64,000 bases of DNA from Streptococcus mitis. GTDB lineage: Bacteria > Bacillota > Bacilli > Lactobacillales > Streptococcaceae. Below the pieces are notes generated by a model. That model did no database searches. It saw only the letters and a program-made list of their open reading frames with translations, and was not told where the DNA came from. Position 1 is the first letter of the stretch. Each line of letters starts with the position of its first letter. Shown here one piece after another: positions 53,945 to 64,000 of this stretch. A program made the translations under genes and the position numbers. The DNA is taken from contig NZ_LBMT01000001.1 of the NCBI RefSeq assembly GCF_002005545.1, forward strand, positions 1,634,301 through 1,698,300. Reading direction: 5' to 3'.

Positions 53945-55174
53945 TTACAATGTCTCAAACAATTCTTGCATTTGCACATCATCTGGAACCAGTTTTAAGT
54001 AAGCTTGTGCATTGACTTTGGCTTCCTCAAAGTAGCCCAATTCACGCAAGAGATAGATATAGTGTTCCAGAAACTCTGGATTGTCCTTTAAATCTCCTGC
54101 CAACTCTTGGTAAAGCTCATAGGCAGTATCCAAATCGTCCATTTCTTGATAGGAACGAGCAATCATCCACTTGGTCAAGAGATTTTCTGGCTCCTCACTT
54201 TGCAAGTCTAGAATATCCTCATAACGCTCCTGCTCTAGAAAAATAGTTGCAAGACGGAGTAAGATTTCTTCCGTATCCTCAGCATCTTCTTTAGCAGTAA
54301 GGAGGTAGTTCTCTGCTCCACTAGCATCATGCAATTCATAAGAGAATTGTGAAGCAGCCAGTAAGAGGCGAGTTTCAAAGGGATTTTTCTCCAAGCCTTG
54401 CTTAGCAATACGCAGAGCTTCTTGAACTTGATGTTCCTTATGTAAGGCCTGACTGTAACCATACTCATAGCCTTCAAAATCAGGTGAAATGGTATCAAGT
54501 TGCTTAAAGTAGAGAACAGCTTTTTGATATTCTTCTTGATCAAAGTAAAGACTGGCTAACTCAAAAGCTGTTAAATCATCATATTCTAACTCCAGGGCTT
54601 TTTCTAAAAACTCTGTAGCCGTTTCAAATTTCCCTAACTGGGCATAGGCAAAGCCAATTCGTTGATAGGTAGAAATACCCGTTTGTTCATAAATCGAGCG
54701 ATTATCTAACTGGGCATAGCCTTGAATAGCTTCTTGGTAATTTTCCAACTCACTATCCAACTCTGCTAAGCCCAATATCAAGAGAGGATCCTCTGAGTAG
54801 CTCAAGGCTTCCAGCAATTTCTCACGCGCTACATCTGTCAAACCTTCCAACTGGTAAAGGTCTGCCTTCAGAGCCAAAGCCGAAATATACCAGTCACTGT
54901 CAGCTTGGATTTCCTCAAGATAAGCAAAGGCTTCTTCGATTTGACCATCCTCGCTAGCAATAGCTGCTAGATTAAGATTAACCTCTGGAAAATCCTCTAT
55001 GATTTTCAGGTAAATTTCCTTGGCCTGAGGATAGAAACCAATTCCTTCTAGATAAGTCGCTAATTCATACAGAAGGTCACTTGGATCATTTTCTAAAGCT
55101 TTAACGAAATAGTGCTCTGCCTTAACTAAATCTTGCTCCTCCAAAGCCTGTAACATCTGTTGACTATTGTTCAC
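53945..55174 (-). CDS. Tetratricopeptide-repeat protein
   Basis: The 409-residue acidic protein is built almost wholly of TPR-like helical hairpins from about residue 10 to the end, with repeated patterns such as ATYLEGIGFYPQAKEIYLKI and ASLYFDQEEYQKAVLYFKQL. It has no signal peptide or membrane segment, so it should be cytoplasmic. TPR proteins bind partner proteins; the partner is unknown. Its start overlaps the AI-2E-type gene upstream by 11 bp, so the two are translationally linked. Confidence 0.85.
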   Translation of the reverse strand: MNNSQQMLQALEEQDLVKAEHYFVKALENDPSDLLYELATYLEGIGFYPQAKEIYLKIIEDFPEVNLNLAAIASEDGQIEEAFAYLEEIQADSDWYISALALKADLYQLEGLTDVAREKLLEALSYSEDPLLILGLAELDSELENYQEAIQGYAQLDNRSIYEQTGISTYQRIGFAYAQLGKFETATEFLEKALELEYDDLTAFELASLYFDQEEYQKAVLYFKQLDTISPDFEGYEYGYSQALHKEHQVQEALRIAKQGLEKNPFETRLLLAASQFSYELHDASGAENYLLTAKEDAEDTEEILLRLATIFLEQERYEDILDLQSEEPENLLTKWMIARSYQEMDDLDTAYELYQELAGDLKDNPEFLEHYIYLLRELGYFEEAKVNAQAYLKLVPDDVQMQELFETL

Positions 55175-56330
55175 TCTTAGCTTCCTCTCCTTCTAGTTCA
55201 TATAGGCCACTAACTACCTTATACCATTCAAAAATCGCTGAAATGACAACCTTTGCAGAGGCATAAACCGGAATACCGAGCAAGACTCCCCAGATGCCAA
55301 ACATGGATCCTGAAGTCAACAAGACAAAGAGAACATTAATGGGATGGATGTTTAATTGACTTCCCAAAATCAATGGAGAGACAAAACGGCCTTCAATAGT
55401 TTGTTCTACGATAAAGACAATCACTACTTTCAAAAGCATGACTGGACCAGCAATCAAGCCCAATACTAGGGCAGGAAGCATGGCTAGGAAACTACCAAGA
55501 TAAGGAACCAGATTTAAGATACCAGCAGTAACACCCAGCGTAACCGCATAGCGTAGACCAATGATCTTGAAGAAGATGATAAACATTACTGCTACAATAA
55601 TAGCCACTGTCACTTGCCCTCGAACATAGTTGGACAACTGCTGATTCACATCTGATAAAACTTGTCCAACAGGTTCTTTCAATTTCGTTGGCATGAATTG
55701 GGTCAAATAGTGACGCAGGCCTTTCCCATCACGTAAGAGATAAAAGAGCATGAAAGGAACGATAATCAAGGCAACAATCACTTGAGATGCACCGCTAATA
55801 AAGGCGCTTACCCAGTTGACCGCCTGAGAAGAAACCTTACTTGCCCAAACTGTAGCCTGACTAGAGAAGTTTGTCAAAACTTGCTCTAACTGAGGCCTGA
55901 AATCATCTGGCAAACGCTTGGTGACCAAATCATCAATAACCCGATCAGCATCTTCAAGGTAGATTGGTACATTTCTTGCAAATGTTAAGACCTGACGTTG
56001 CAGATTTGGAATCGCTACTGCCAAGCCCCAAATGATAAAGAGAGCGATGATGACAAAGACAATAGTGATAGCTATAACACGATTAATTTTGTGTTTCTCC
56101 ATCCAATCAACAATGGGATTCAGTAAATAATATAGCAAACCAGATAGAATGACTGGTAACATCACAACTGCCAAAAAGTCCAAAACAGGTGAAAATAGAA
56201 AACTAATCTTACTTAAAATAAAAAGATTCAGTCCCAACAATAAGGTTACCAAAAATACCGTAATTGCCTTGTTATCCAAAAACCACTTGAAAAACCAAGA
56301 CAGGCTAAAATGTTTCTCTTTTTGTTCCAT
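55164..56330 (-). CDS. AI-2E family transporter (PerM-like)
   Basis: The 388-residue membrane protein has about eight transmembrane segments in the AI-2E/UPF0118 pattern, with a soluble loop between segments 3 and 4 and the family stretches PFMLFYLLRDG, VPYLGSFLAMLPAL and IWGVLLGIPVYA. Relatives export autoinducer 2 or act as sodium/proton exchangers; the substrate here is unknown. It is transcribed with the TPR gene. A -10 TATAAT lies upstream near 56358 on the minus strand. Confidence 0.88.
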   Translation of the reverse strand: MEQKEKHFSLSWFFKWFLDNKAITVFLVTLLLGLNLFILSKISFLFSPVLDFLAVVMLPVILSGLLYYLLNPIVDWMEKHKINRVIAITIVFVIIALFIIWGLAVAIPNLQRQVLTFARNVPIYLEDADRVIDDLVTKRLPDDFRPQLEQVLTNFSSQATVWASKVSSQAVNWVSAFISGASQVIVALIIVPFMLFYLLRDGKGLRHYLTQFMPTKLKEPVGQVLSDVNQQLSNYVRGQVTVAIIVAVMFIIFFKIIGLRYAVTLGVTAGILNLVPYLGSFLAMLPALVLGLIAGPVMLLKVVIVFIVEQTIEGRFVSPLILGSQLNIHPINVLFVLLTSGSMFGIWGVLLGIPVYASAKVVISAIFEWYKVVSGLYELEGEEAKSEQ

Positions 56331-56385
56331 AAATAATTCCTTTCTATCGTCCTTTCATTATACCATTTTTAGACCAAAATAACTC

Positions 56386-56404
56386 TTTTTTAAAGTGCTT
56401 ACAT
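56386..56404 (+). promoter_or_regulatory. Shared 19-bp cre-like motif (copy 1)
   Basis: This 19-mer is identical to 58539-58557. It lies about 30 bp upstream of the TATAAT box for the AI-2E/TPR genes on the minus strand. Two exact copies around one gene are unlikely by chance in unique DNA; regulation by CcpA is one possible explanation. Confidence 0.5.
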
Positions 56405-56418
56405 AGAGACAGCGACAT

Positions 56419-56447
56419 AAAAAATCCCCTCAAAAGAGGAGATTTGA
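56419..56447 (-). terminator. Terminator of the peptide-binding lipoprotein gene
   Basis: On the minus strand AAATCTCCTC-TTTT-GAGGGGATTTTTT forms a strong hairpin with a T run, directly after the stop codon. Confidence 0.9.
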
Positions 56448-58430
56448 TTAGTCTTGAATATGACGGTCTAAGTTCTTCTGATAATCAGCATTGGATTTGG
56501 CTTTTTCATCAGCAAATTTCTTGCGGAACTCATCCATTTCTTTAGTAGTGACAATCTTATCTTGGAGTTTAAGATATTTATAACTGTTTTCCCCTGTTTT
56601 GTCACCAACCCAACCATCAGCACCACTACCTAATACTTTCTTCGTTACTAACATTTGGGCACCGTCTGAGTGTACAGGAATAACTAGAGCACTATCTGTT
56701 AACCAAGCTTGCGCCTTAGCATATTTAGAATAACGTTTTTGCAGATCTATTTTTTCACTATTTGCATCATCAATCAATTCTTTGTATTTATCCAATCCAA
56801 CTGTTTTAATGACTGAATTGTCTGTTCCTGGTGCTACACCAAGAGAGCTTAGGAGACTTGGACCTGAAGTTGGATCAAATATATCTAGATAGGTTGATGG
56901 ATCTGCATAATCTGGACTCCAACCACTATTAACATTAATGTCCCAATCAACATTATTATTTGATGTCGCTAGAACAGTCATGCTTCCCAATTCATCATCA
57001 GAAACCTGCTGAATGTCAACAACTACATTTTCAGAACCCAGCGCTTCTTCAATGGATTGCTTATAAGACTGAGCTTGATGAATAAAATCTGTCTGAGTAG
57101 ATGAAACTGGAAGATCTAAATGAATTGGGAACTGGGCTCCATCGGCTTGAAGAGTTTTCTTAGCAGCTTCAAACTTAGTTTTAGCCTTGTCTACATTATG
57201 AAGTGAATCTTGGGCATCATCAAGACTGACATCTTTCCAGACATTATCCAATTTATCCAATTCTGTCTTAGTAACTTGACCAAATGTTTGATCTCCTAGT
57301 TGTACAAATGTTGGAGGAGTGAAACTTGTACGTAGTTTACGAGGCGCTACTTCATCTCCAAACACCTGAGAAACAGCTGCTTTACGATCTGCAGCAAATG
57401 CCAAAGCTTGACGGAATTCTTTATTTAACAAAGCTTTTTTTGTAGATGATTTTTCTGCATCACTTGTTTTAGCAGTATGATTGTATGACACACGATCAAT
57501 ATTAGTAGACATATAGAAGACACTACCTCTTTGTTGGCCGTACACAATATTATCCTTGTATTTTTCTTTTAGACGTTCATAGTTGGCGGAGTTCTTAAAG
57601 AGTGGAGCAGCTGGATAATGTCCCTCATCAAAACCTCGTCCTAGGGAGTCTGCATCTTGACCATCAAAGAAGGATAACTTGATATCATCAATAAAGACAT
57701 TCTGCTTATCCCAGTAGTTTTGGTTTTTAGTCATTTCGATAGAAGATTTAGAGGTAAGTCCCTTAAGAAGGAAAGCCCCATTGTATAGAATGCTCGTTAC
57801 ATCCGTTGGTTTACCAAAGTCATCTCCTTTAGAAGCTAAAAAGTCTTCATTAACTGGTGCAAGGACTCCCATTGTTGTTTTTGAATTCCAGAAAGATTCT
57901 GGATGATTCAAAGTATAGACTACAGTATAATCGTCAGTTGCTTTTACCCCAACACTAGAAAAATCTGTTGTTTTCCCATTTACATAGTCATCCAATCCTT
58001 TGATAGAATCCTGTACGAGATAAAGAGCCTGTGATTTCTTATCTGCTGCGTGTTTCAGACCAGTCACAAAGTCTTGAGCCTTGACTTCACCATACTCTTC
58101 CCCCTCATTGGTATACCATTTGATACCCTGACGGATTTTATAGGTATAGGTCAAACCATCTTTGGAAACAGTCCAATCTTCTGCAACTGATGGAACAAGA
58201 TTCCCATATTGGTCATTTTCAAGCAAACCGTCAATAACGTTACCTGTGACCTGTTTAGTGCTGACATTTCCAGAAACTGTATAATCCAAAGTAACAGGAT
58301 CTGATGTAAACACATAAGCATAAGTCACTGGCTTAGTAGCATCCTTATTACCATTACCAGATGAACACGCTGCTAGAACGGCAGTAGACAAAACGGCAAT
58401 TCCAGTCGCTAAAAAAACTCGTTTTTTCAT
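56448..58430 (-). CDS. Oligopeptide-binding lipoprotein (AmiA/AliA/AliB family)
   Basis: This 660-residue SBP_bac_5 protein should bind peptides outside the cell for the Ami oligopeptide permease. The signal sequence ends LAAC with the lipid cysteine near residue 22. Typical segments include YVFTSDPVTLDYTVSG, VIDGLLENDQYGNLVPSVAEDW and GWSPDYADPSTYLDIF. The ATG at 58430 follows GGAG at seven bases; an upstream in-frame ATG lies ahead of that site. It is a single gene without permease or ATPase genes beside it, as for the orphan receptors AliA and AliB. Which paralogue it is cannot be settled here. Confidence 0.9.
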   Translation of the reverse strand: MKKRVFLATGIAVLSTAVLAACSSGNGNKDATKPVTYAYVFTSDPVTLDYTVSGNVSTKQVTGNVIDGLLENDQYGNLVPSVAEDWTVSKDGLTYTYKIRQGIKWYTNEGEEYGEVKAQDFVTGLKHAADKKSQALYLVQDSIKGLDDYVNGKTTDFSSVGVKATDDYTVVYTLNHPESFWNSKTTMGVLAPVNEDFLASKGDDFGKPTDVTSILYNGAFLLKGLTSKSSIEMTKNQNYWDKQNVFIDDIKLSFFDGQDADSLGRGFDEGHYPAAPLFKNSANYERLKEKYKDNIVYGQQRGSVFYMSTNIDRVSYNHTAKTSDAEKSSTKKALLNKEFRQALAFAADRKAAVSQVFGDEVAPRKLRTSFTPPTFVQLGDQTFGQVTKTELDKLDNVWKDVSLDDAQDSLHNVDKAKTKFEAAKKTLQADGAQFPIHLDLPVSSTQTDFIHQAQSYKQSIEEALGSENVVVDIQQVSDDELGSMTVLATSNNNVDWDINVNSGWSPDYADPSTYLDIFDPTSGPSLLSSLGVAPGTDNSVIKTVGLDKYKELIDDANSEKIDLQKRYSKYAKAQAWLTDSALVIPVHSDGAQMLVTKKVLGSGADGWVGDKTGENSYKYLKLQDKIVTTKEMDEFRKKFADEKAKSNADYQKNLDRHIQD

Positions 58431-58461
58431 AGTCAAACTCCTTTGATAATTTGATAGATTC

Positions 58462-58470
58462 ATTATAGCA
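58462..58470 (-). promoter_or_regulatory. Extended -10 promoter of the peptide-binding lipoprotein gene
   Basis: The minus strand reads TGCTATAAT, a perfect extended -10, about 32 nt upstream of the start codon. Confidence 0.65.
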
Positions 58471-58538
58471 CTTTTAAGAAGAAAAGTAAGGAAAACAATC
58501 TCAATATTATTATATTTTTCAAAAAACCAATCAATTAT

Positions 58539-58557
58539 TTTTTTAAAGTGCTTACAT
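58539..58557 (+). promoter_or_regulatory. Shared 19-bp cre-like motif (copy 2)
   Basis: ttttttaaagtgcttacat is identical to 56386-56404. On the minus strand it contains ATGTAAGCACTTTAAA, which differs from the CcpA cre consensus mainly by A for G in the central CG. This copy lies between the divergent lipoprotein and phosphogluconolactonase promoters; the other is upstream of the AI-2E/TPR promoter. Confidence 0.5.
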
Positions 58558-58589
58558 CTAATTGGATGTCTTTAATTGACTTGTTTTTG

Positions 58590-58598
58590 TGATATAAT
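58590..58598 (+). promoter_or_regulatory. Extended -10 promoter of the phosphogluconolactonase gene
   Basis: TGATATAAT is a perfect extended -10, 29 nt before the chosen ATG. A TTGACT at 58576 is only 11 bp away and is not a usable -35. Confidence 0.65.
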
Positions 58599-58626
58599 AG
58601 TCTTATCTTTATATAGAGGTAAAGTT

Positions 58627-59640
58627 ATGAAAGAAACTGTTTATTTTGGAACTTATACACGTCGTACTTCTCAAGGGATTTACAAGGCAGACTTTGATAC
58701 AGAAACTGGTCAGCTTTCAAATCTAGAACTTTTTGCAGCTGAACCAAGCCCAACCTACCTTGCCTTTGACCAGCACCAACATTTATACACTGTTGGTAGT
58801 CAAGACGATAAGGGAGGAATTGCAGCCTATCAAACTGACGGGACTTTATTAAATCATGTCGTTGAAGAAGGAGCTCCCCACTGTTATGTTGCTGTTGATG
58901 AAAAGCGTGATTTGGTCTATGCAGCCAACTACCATAAAGGACAGGTCCTTGTTTATAAACGTCAGAAAGACGGTAGTCTTCTACTTAGTGATGTGGATCA
59001 ACACAGTGGCCAAGGTCCACATGAAAATCAAGCTTCTCCCCACGTTCACTATACAGATTTAACACCTGACCACTATCTAGTGACCTGTGATTTGGGTACT
59101 GACCAAGTCATCACTTATGACCTTGATCGAAAAGGGAAATTATCTAAACTCTATACCTATCACAGCCAGCCAGGATCAGGCTCACGCCATATCGTTTTCC
59201 ATAACCACTATAAAATCGCTTATCTCATTTGTGAACTCAATAGCACTATTGAAGTTCTAATCTACGATGGTGTTGGCGAATTTGAACGCATGCAAGTTAT
59301 TTCAACTCTACCAGAAGGTTACGAAGGTTTTAATGGTACTGCTGCTATTCGTCTCTCTAAAGACGGTAAATACCTCTACGCTTCTAACCGTGGCCATGAT
59401 TCTATCGCAGTATATACAATCATTGCGGACGGTAGTTTAGAGTTGTTAGAAATCGTTCCGACACATGGTCAGACTCCACGTGATTTTGATTTGACACCAG
59501 ACCAAGAATTTGTCATTGCTGTCCATCAAGACTCTGACAATGCAACTGTCTTTAAACGCAACCCTGAAACTGGTCGTCTAGCAGAACTTTCTAACAACTT
59601 CCATGTACCAGAAGCAGTCTGCATCACTTTTGCCCCTTAA
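58627..59640 (+). CDS. pgl: 6-phosphogluconolactonase, beta-propeller type
   Basis: The 337-residue protein is a YbhE/lactonase-family seven-bladed beta propeller that hydrolyses 6-phosphogluconolactone, the step after Zwf. It shows FGTYTRRTSQGIY at the start, YAANYHKGQV, HVHYTDLTPD, SGSRHIVFH, YLYASNRGHDSIAVY and HGQTPRDFDLTPD, in the usual order. The ATG at 58627 follows AGAGGT; longer upstream frames have no ribosome site. It is a single-gene unit. Confidence 0.9.
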   Translation: MKETVYFGTYTRRTSQGIYKADFDTETGQLSNLELFAAEPSPTYLAFDQHQHLYTVGSQDDKGGIAAYQTDGTLLNHVVEEGAPHCYVAVDEKRDLVYAANYHKGQVLVYKRQKDGSLLLSDVDQHSGQGPHENQASPHVHYTDLTPDHYLVTCDLGTDQVITYDLDRKGKLSKLYTYHSQPGSGSRHIVFHNHYKIAYLICELNSTIEVLIYDGVGEFERMQVISTLPEGYEGFNGTAAIRLSKDGKYLYASNRGHDSIAVYTIIADGSLELLEIVPTHGQTPRDFDLTPDQEFVIAVHQDSDNATVFKRNPETGRLAELSNNFHVPEAVCITFAP

Positions 59641-59649
59641 GAAAACATA

Positions 59650-59682
59650 AAAAATGAACTTGGTAACTCAAGTTCATTTTTT
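59650..59682 (+). terminator. Bidirectional terminator between pgl and atpC
   Basis: AAAAAATGAACTT and AAGTTCATTTTTT form a perfect stem around an eight-base loop, with T runs on both strands, between the convergent pgl gene and atp operon. Confidence 0.93.
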
Positions 59683-59683
59683 C

Positions 59684-60103
59684 TTATAGTCTTTTTCCGA
59701 CATTAATACGGTTAATAGCACGTTGTAGTGCAATCTTCGCACGACGTTCTTGGTCAATCAAGTTTTTATCTTGTGCTTCTTCAATTTCACGCTCCGCTCG
59801 AAGTTTGGCACGTTCAGCACGACTGATATCGATATCACGAGCACGTTCTGCAGAATCCGCAACGATTGTGATGGTATTATTGGCAATTTCAATAACGCCT
59901 CCGTTTACTGCAATCCAGTTCACGTGATCTTCATCATCAATACGTTTTACCTTTACTTCATCAACTGCTAAAACCGCAATCATATTTTCATGTCGTGGCA
60001 AGATCCCCATCTCACCATCCAGAGTTCGAACCGATACATAGCTGGCATGGTGATCATAGACGAGACCATCTGGTGTCACGATCTGGACAGTTAACTGAGC
60101 CAT
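59684..60103 (-). CDS. atpC: F1Fo ATP synthase epsilon subunit
   Basis: The epsilon subunit couples the rotor and inhibits hydrolysis. The 139-residue protein has an N-terminal beta sandwich ([36 protein letters not shown] as pieces TPDGLVYD and GEMGILPRH) and a C-terminal helical hairpin with [16 protein letters not shown]. It is the last atp gene, ten bases after atpD. Confidence 0.96.
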   Translation of the reverse strand: MAQLTVQIVTPDGLVYDHHASYVSVRTLDGEMGILPRHENMIAVLAVDEVKVKRIDDEDHVNWIAVNGGVIEIANNTITIVADSAERARDIDISRAERAKLRAEREIEEAQDKNLIDQERRAKIALQRAINRINVGKRL

Positions 60104-60113
60104 AGATCACCTC

Positions 60114-61529
<1,416 letters not shown>

Positions 61530-61605
61530 CTATTCTATATAAGATACTGTCGGTTCCTAGCTAAACTAGGTCCTAAGTTCATTTTCATACGAGCTGGACT
61601 AGTGC

Positions 61606-62484
61606 CTATTCTAAGGCACTAGCTCCTGCTACAATTTCTGTAATTTCTTGTGTAATCGCCGCCTGTCTGGCACGGTTATACTGAATTGTCAAATCATTAA
61701 TGACTTTCTTAGCATTATCTGTCGCTGTTTGCATGGCTGTCATACCAGCAGCATTTTCAGCTGTCTTGGCATCGATAATAGCCCCGTAAATCATACTTTC
61801 TGCAAACTGAGGCAATAACTGCTCCAAAATTTCTTCTCGGCCTGTCTCCAATTCAAAAGTCAAGCTGTAGTCTTCATCCGCTTCATTGGGATCCAAGTCA
61901 ACAATCGGAAGCATTTGTTCCACACGCATTTGACTGGTTAGTGTGTTGACATGGTGGTTGTAGCAGACATAGAGTTCATCAAAAAGTTCATTTTGGTACA
62001 TTTCAACAGTTTTTGAAATAATCTTACGGACTTCATCAAAGCTTGGTTGATCTGCCAAGCCACGTAGTTCATAAAGTGGTTGAATACCACGAGCCTTAAA
62101 GAAATCAGCTCCCATTCCACCAATACAGATCATTTCAAAACCTTTACCGTCTGGATGGTATTCTTCTTTCAGCTCCATAACGGCTTTCAGAATAGAAGAA
62201 TTATAACCTCCAACCAAACCGCGGTCTGAAGTAATGACGATATAGCCTGTCTTCTTAACTGGACGGCTAATCAACATCGGATTAGTTGAACTACCAGCTC
62301 CATTCCCATGAAGAATATCCGTCAACAGTTTACGAACTTTCTGAGCATAAACTTGGAAATTGCGAGCAGCTTCTTCAGAACGACCTAGCTTAGCAGCTGA
62401 TACCATCTGCATGGCATTAGTGATTTGACTAGTATTTTTTGTTGAGGCGATTTTTGTTTTAATATCATTTAGAGATACTGCCAT
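61606..62484 (-). CDS. atpG: F1Fo ATP synthase gamma subunit
   Basis: Gamma is the central rotor shaft of F1. The 292-residue protein has the conserved termini: [22 protein letters not shown] at the start (quoted in parts as IKTKIASTK and [13 protein letters not shown]) and [18 protein letters not shown]... [14 protein letters not shown] at the end, plus [12 protein letters not shown]. It lies between atpA (15 bp upstream) and atpD. Confidence 0.97.
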   Translation of the reverse strand: MAVSLNDIKTKIASTKNTSQITNAMQMVSAAKLGRSEEAARNFQVYAQKVRKLLTDILHGNGAGSSTNPMLISRPVKKTGYIVITSDRGLVGGYNSSILKAVMELKEEYHPDGKGFEMICIGGMGADFFKARGIQPLYELRGLADQPSFDEVRKIISKTVEMYQNELFDELYVCYNHHVNTLTSQMRVEQMLPIVDLDPNEADEDYSLTFELETGREEILEQLLPQFAESMIYGAIIDAKTAENAAGMTAMQTATDNAKKVINDLTIQYNRARQAAITQEITEIVAGASALE

Positions 62485-62499
62485 CTGACACCTCTATTC

Positions 62500-64000
<1,501 letters not shown>

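Noticed and set aside
58576..58626. Longer start for the phosphogluconolactonase
   Set aside because: The upstream frame spans the promoter -10 region and lacks a ribosome site; homologues begin at MKETVYFGTYT-like sequence.

Overview
The window is chromosomal DNA of a mitis-group Streptococcus (S. mitis / S. oralis / S. pneumoniae cluster). The evidence is two BOX repeats (boxA-boxC), the choline/ribitol lic1 operon with a CiaR site, a ComX box in front of dprA, and long runs of gene order that match the pneumococcal chromosome as I remember it (fhs-coaB-coaC; uvrB; glnPQ-zwf-ftsY-smc-rnc; leuABCD; topA-dprA-licCBA-tarJI-tacF). Species assignment is by recognition, not by alignment.

Layout. 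1-3434: 5' part of pcrA, then an IS30-family element in the pcrA-fhs gap. 3.4-8.4 kb: fhs, the coenzyme A pair coaB/coaC with an ECF S component, and niaX-niaR with a NiaR operator. 8.4-16.3 kb: a region where the ancestral niaR/mutT junction occurs three times; a complete ribose operon (rbsRKDACB) lies between copies 1 and 2 and a SAM methyltransferase between copies 2 and 3. 16.4-21.3 kb: an AT-rich DUF2971-type gene, uvrB and a CPBP protease. 21.4-26 kb: a glutamine-type ABC transporter (fused double-SBP permease plus ATPase) and zwf. 26-33.4 kb: rnc-smc-HAD-HAD-ftsY, with tRNA-Arg(CCG). 33.4-40.6 kb: guaC with a structured leader, a Sua5-like gene, and leuABCD with a DUF1294 membrane gene inside the operon and a leader-peptide attenuator. 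40.6-45.7 kb: YjbR-like, cutC, DUF454, topA, dprA. 45.7-50.6 kb: tarI-tarJ-licA-licB-licC, then tacF, which is cut at codon 79 by a degenerate IS861-like element. 51.8-53.9 kb: aquaporin and a doubly broken mgtC. 53.9-59.7 kb: TPR protein, AI-2E-type exporter, peptide-binding lipoprotein, 6-phosphogluconolactonase. 59.7-64 kb: atpC, atpD, atpG and most of atpA.

How the parts work together. The metabolic genes cover one-carbon/folate (fhs), CoA and NAD precursor supply, ribose uptake and phosphorylation, entry to the pentose phosphate pathway (zwf and a phosphogluconolactonase) and leucine synthesis under attenuation. Cell-cycle and RNA genes (smc, ftsY, rnc) form one tightly packed operon. 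Phosphocholine and CDP-ribitol synthesis for teichoic acid is intact, yet the adjacent teichoic-acid flippase gene is destroyed.

The most informative irregularities are the triplicated niaR/mutT junction around two inserted cassettes, the loss of tacF next to a complete licABC-tarIJ operon, and the IS30-family element with a 13-bp direct repeat and subterminal repeats. I did not find a clearly novel multi-gene system; the large DUF2971-type protein with an in-frame 15-bp tandem repeat is the best candidate for unexplained function.
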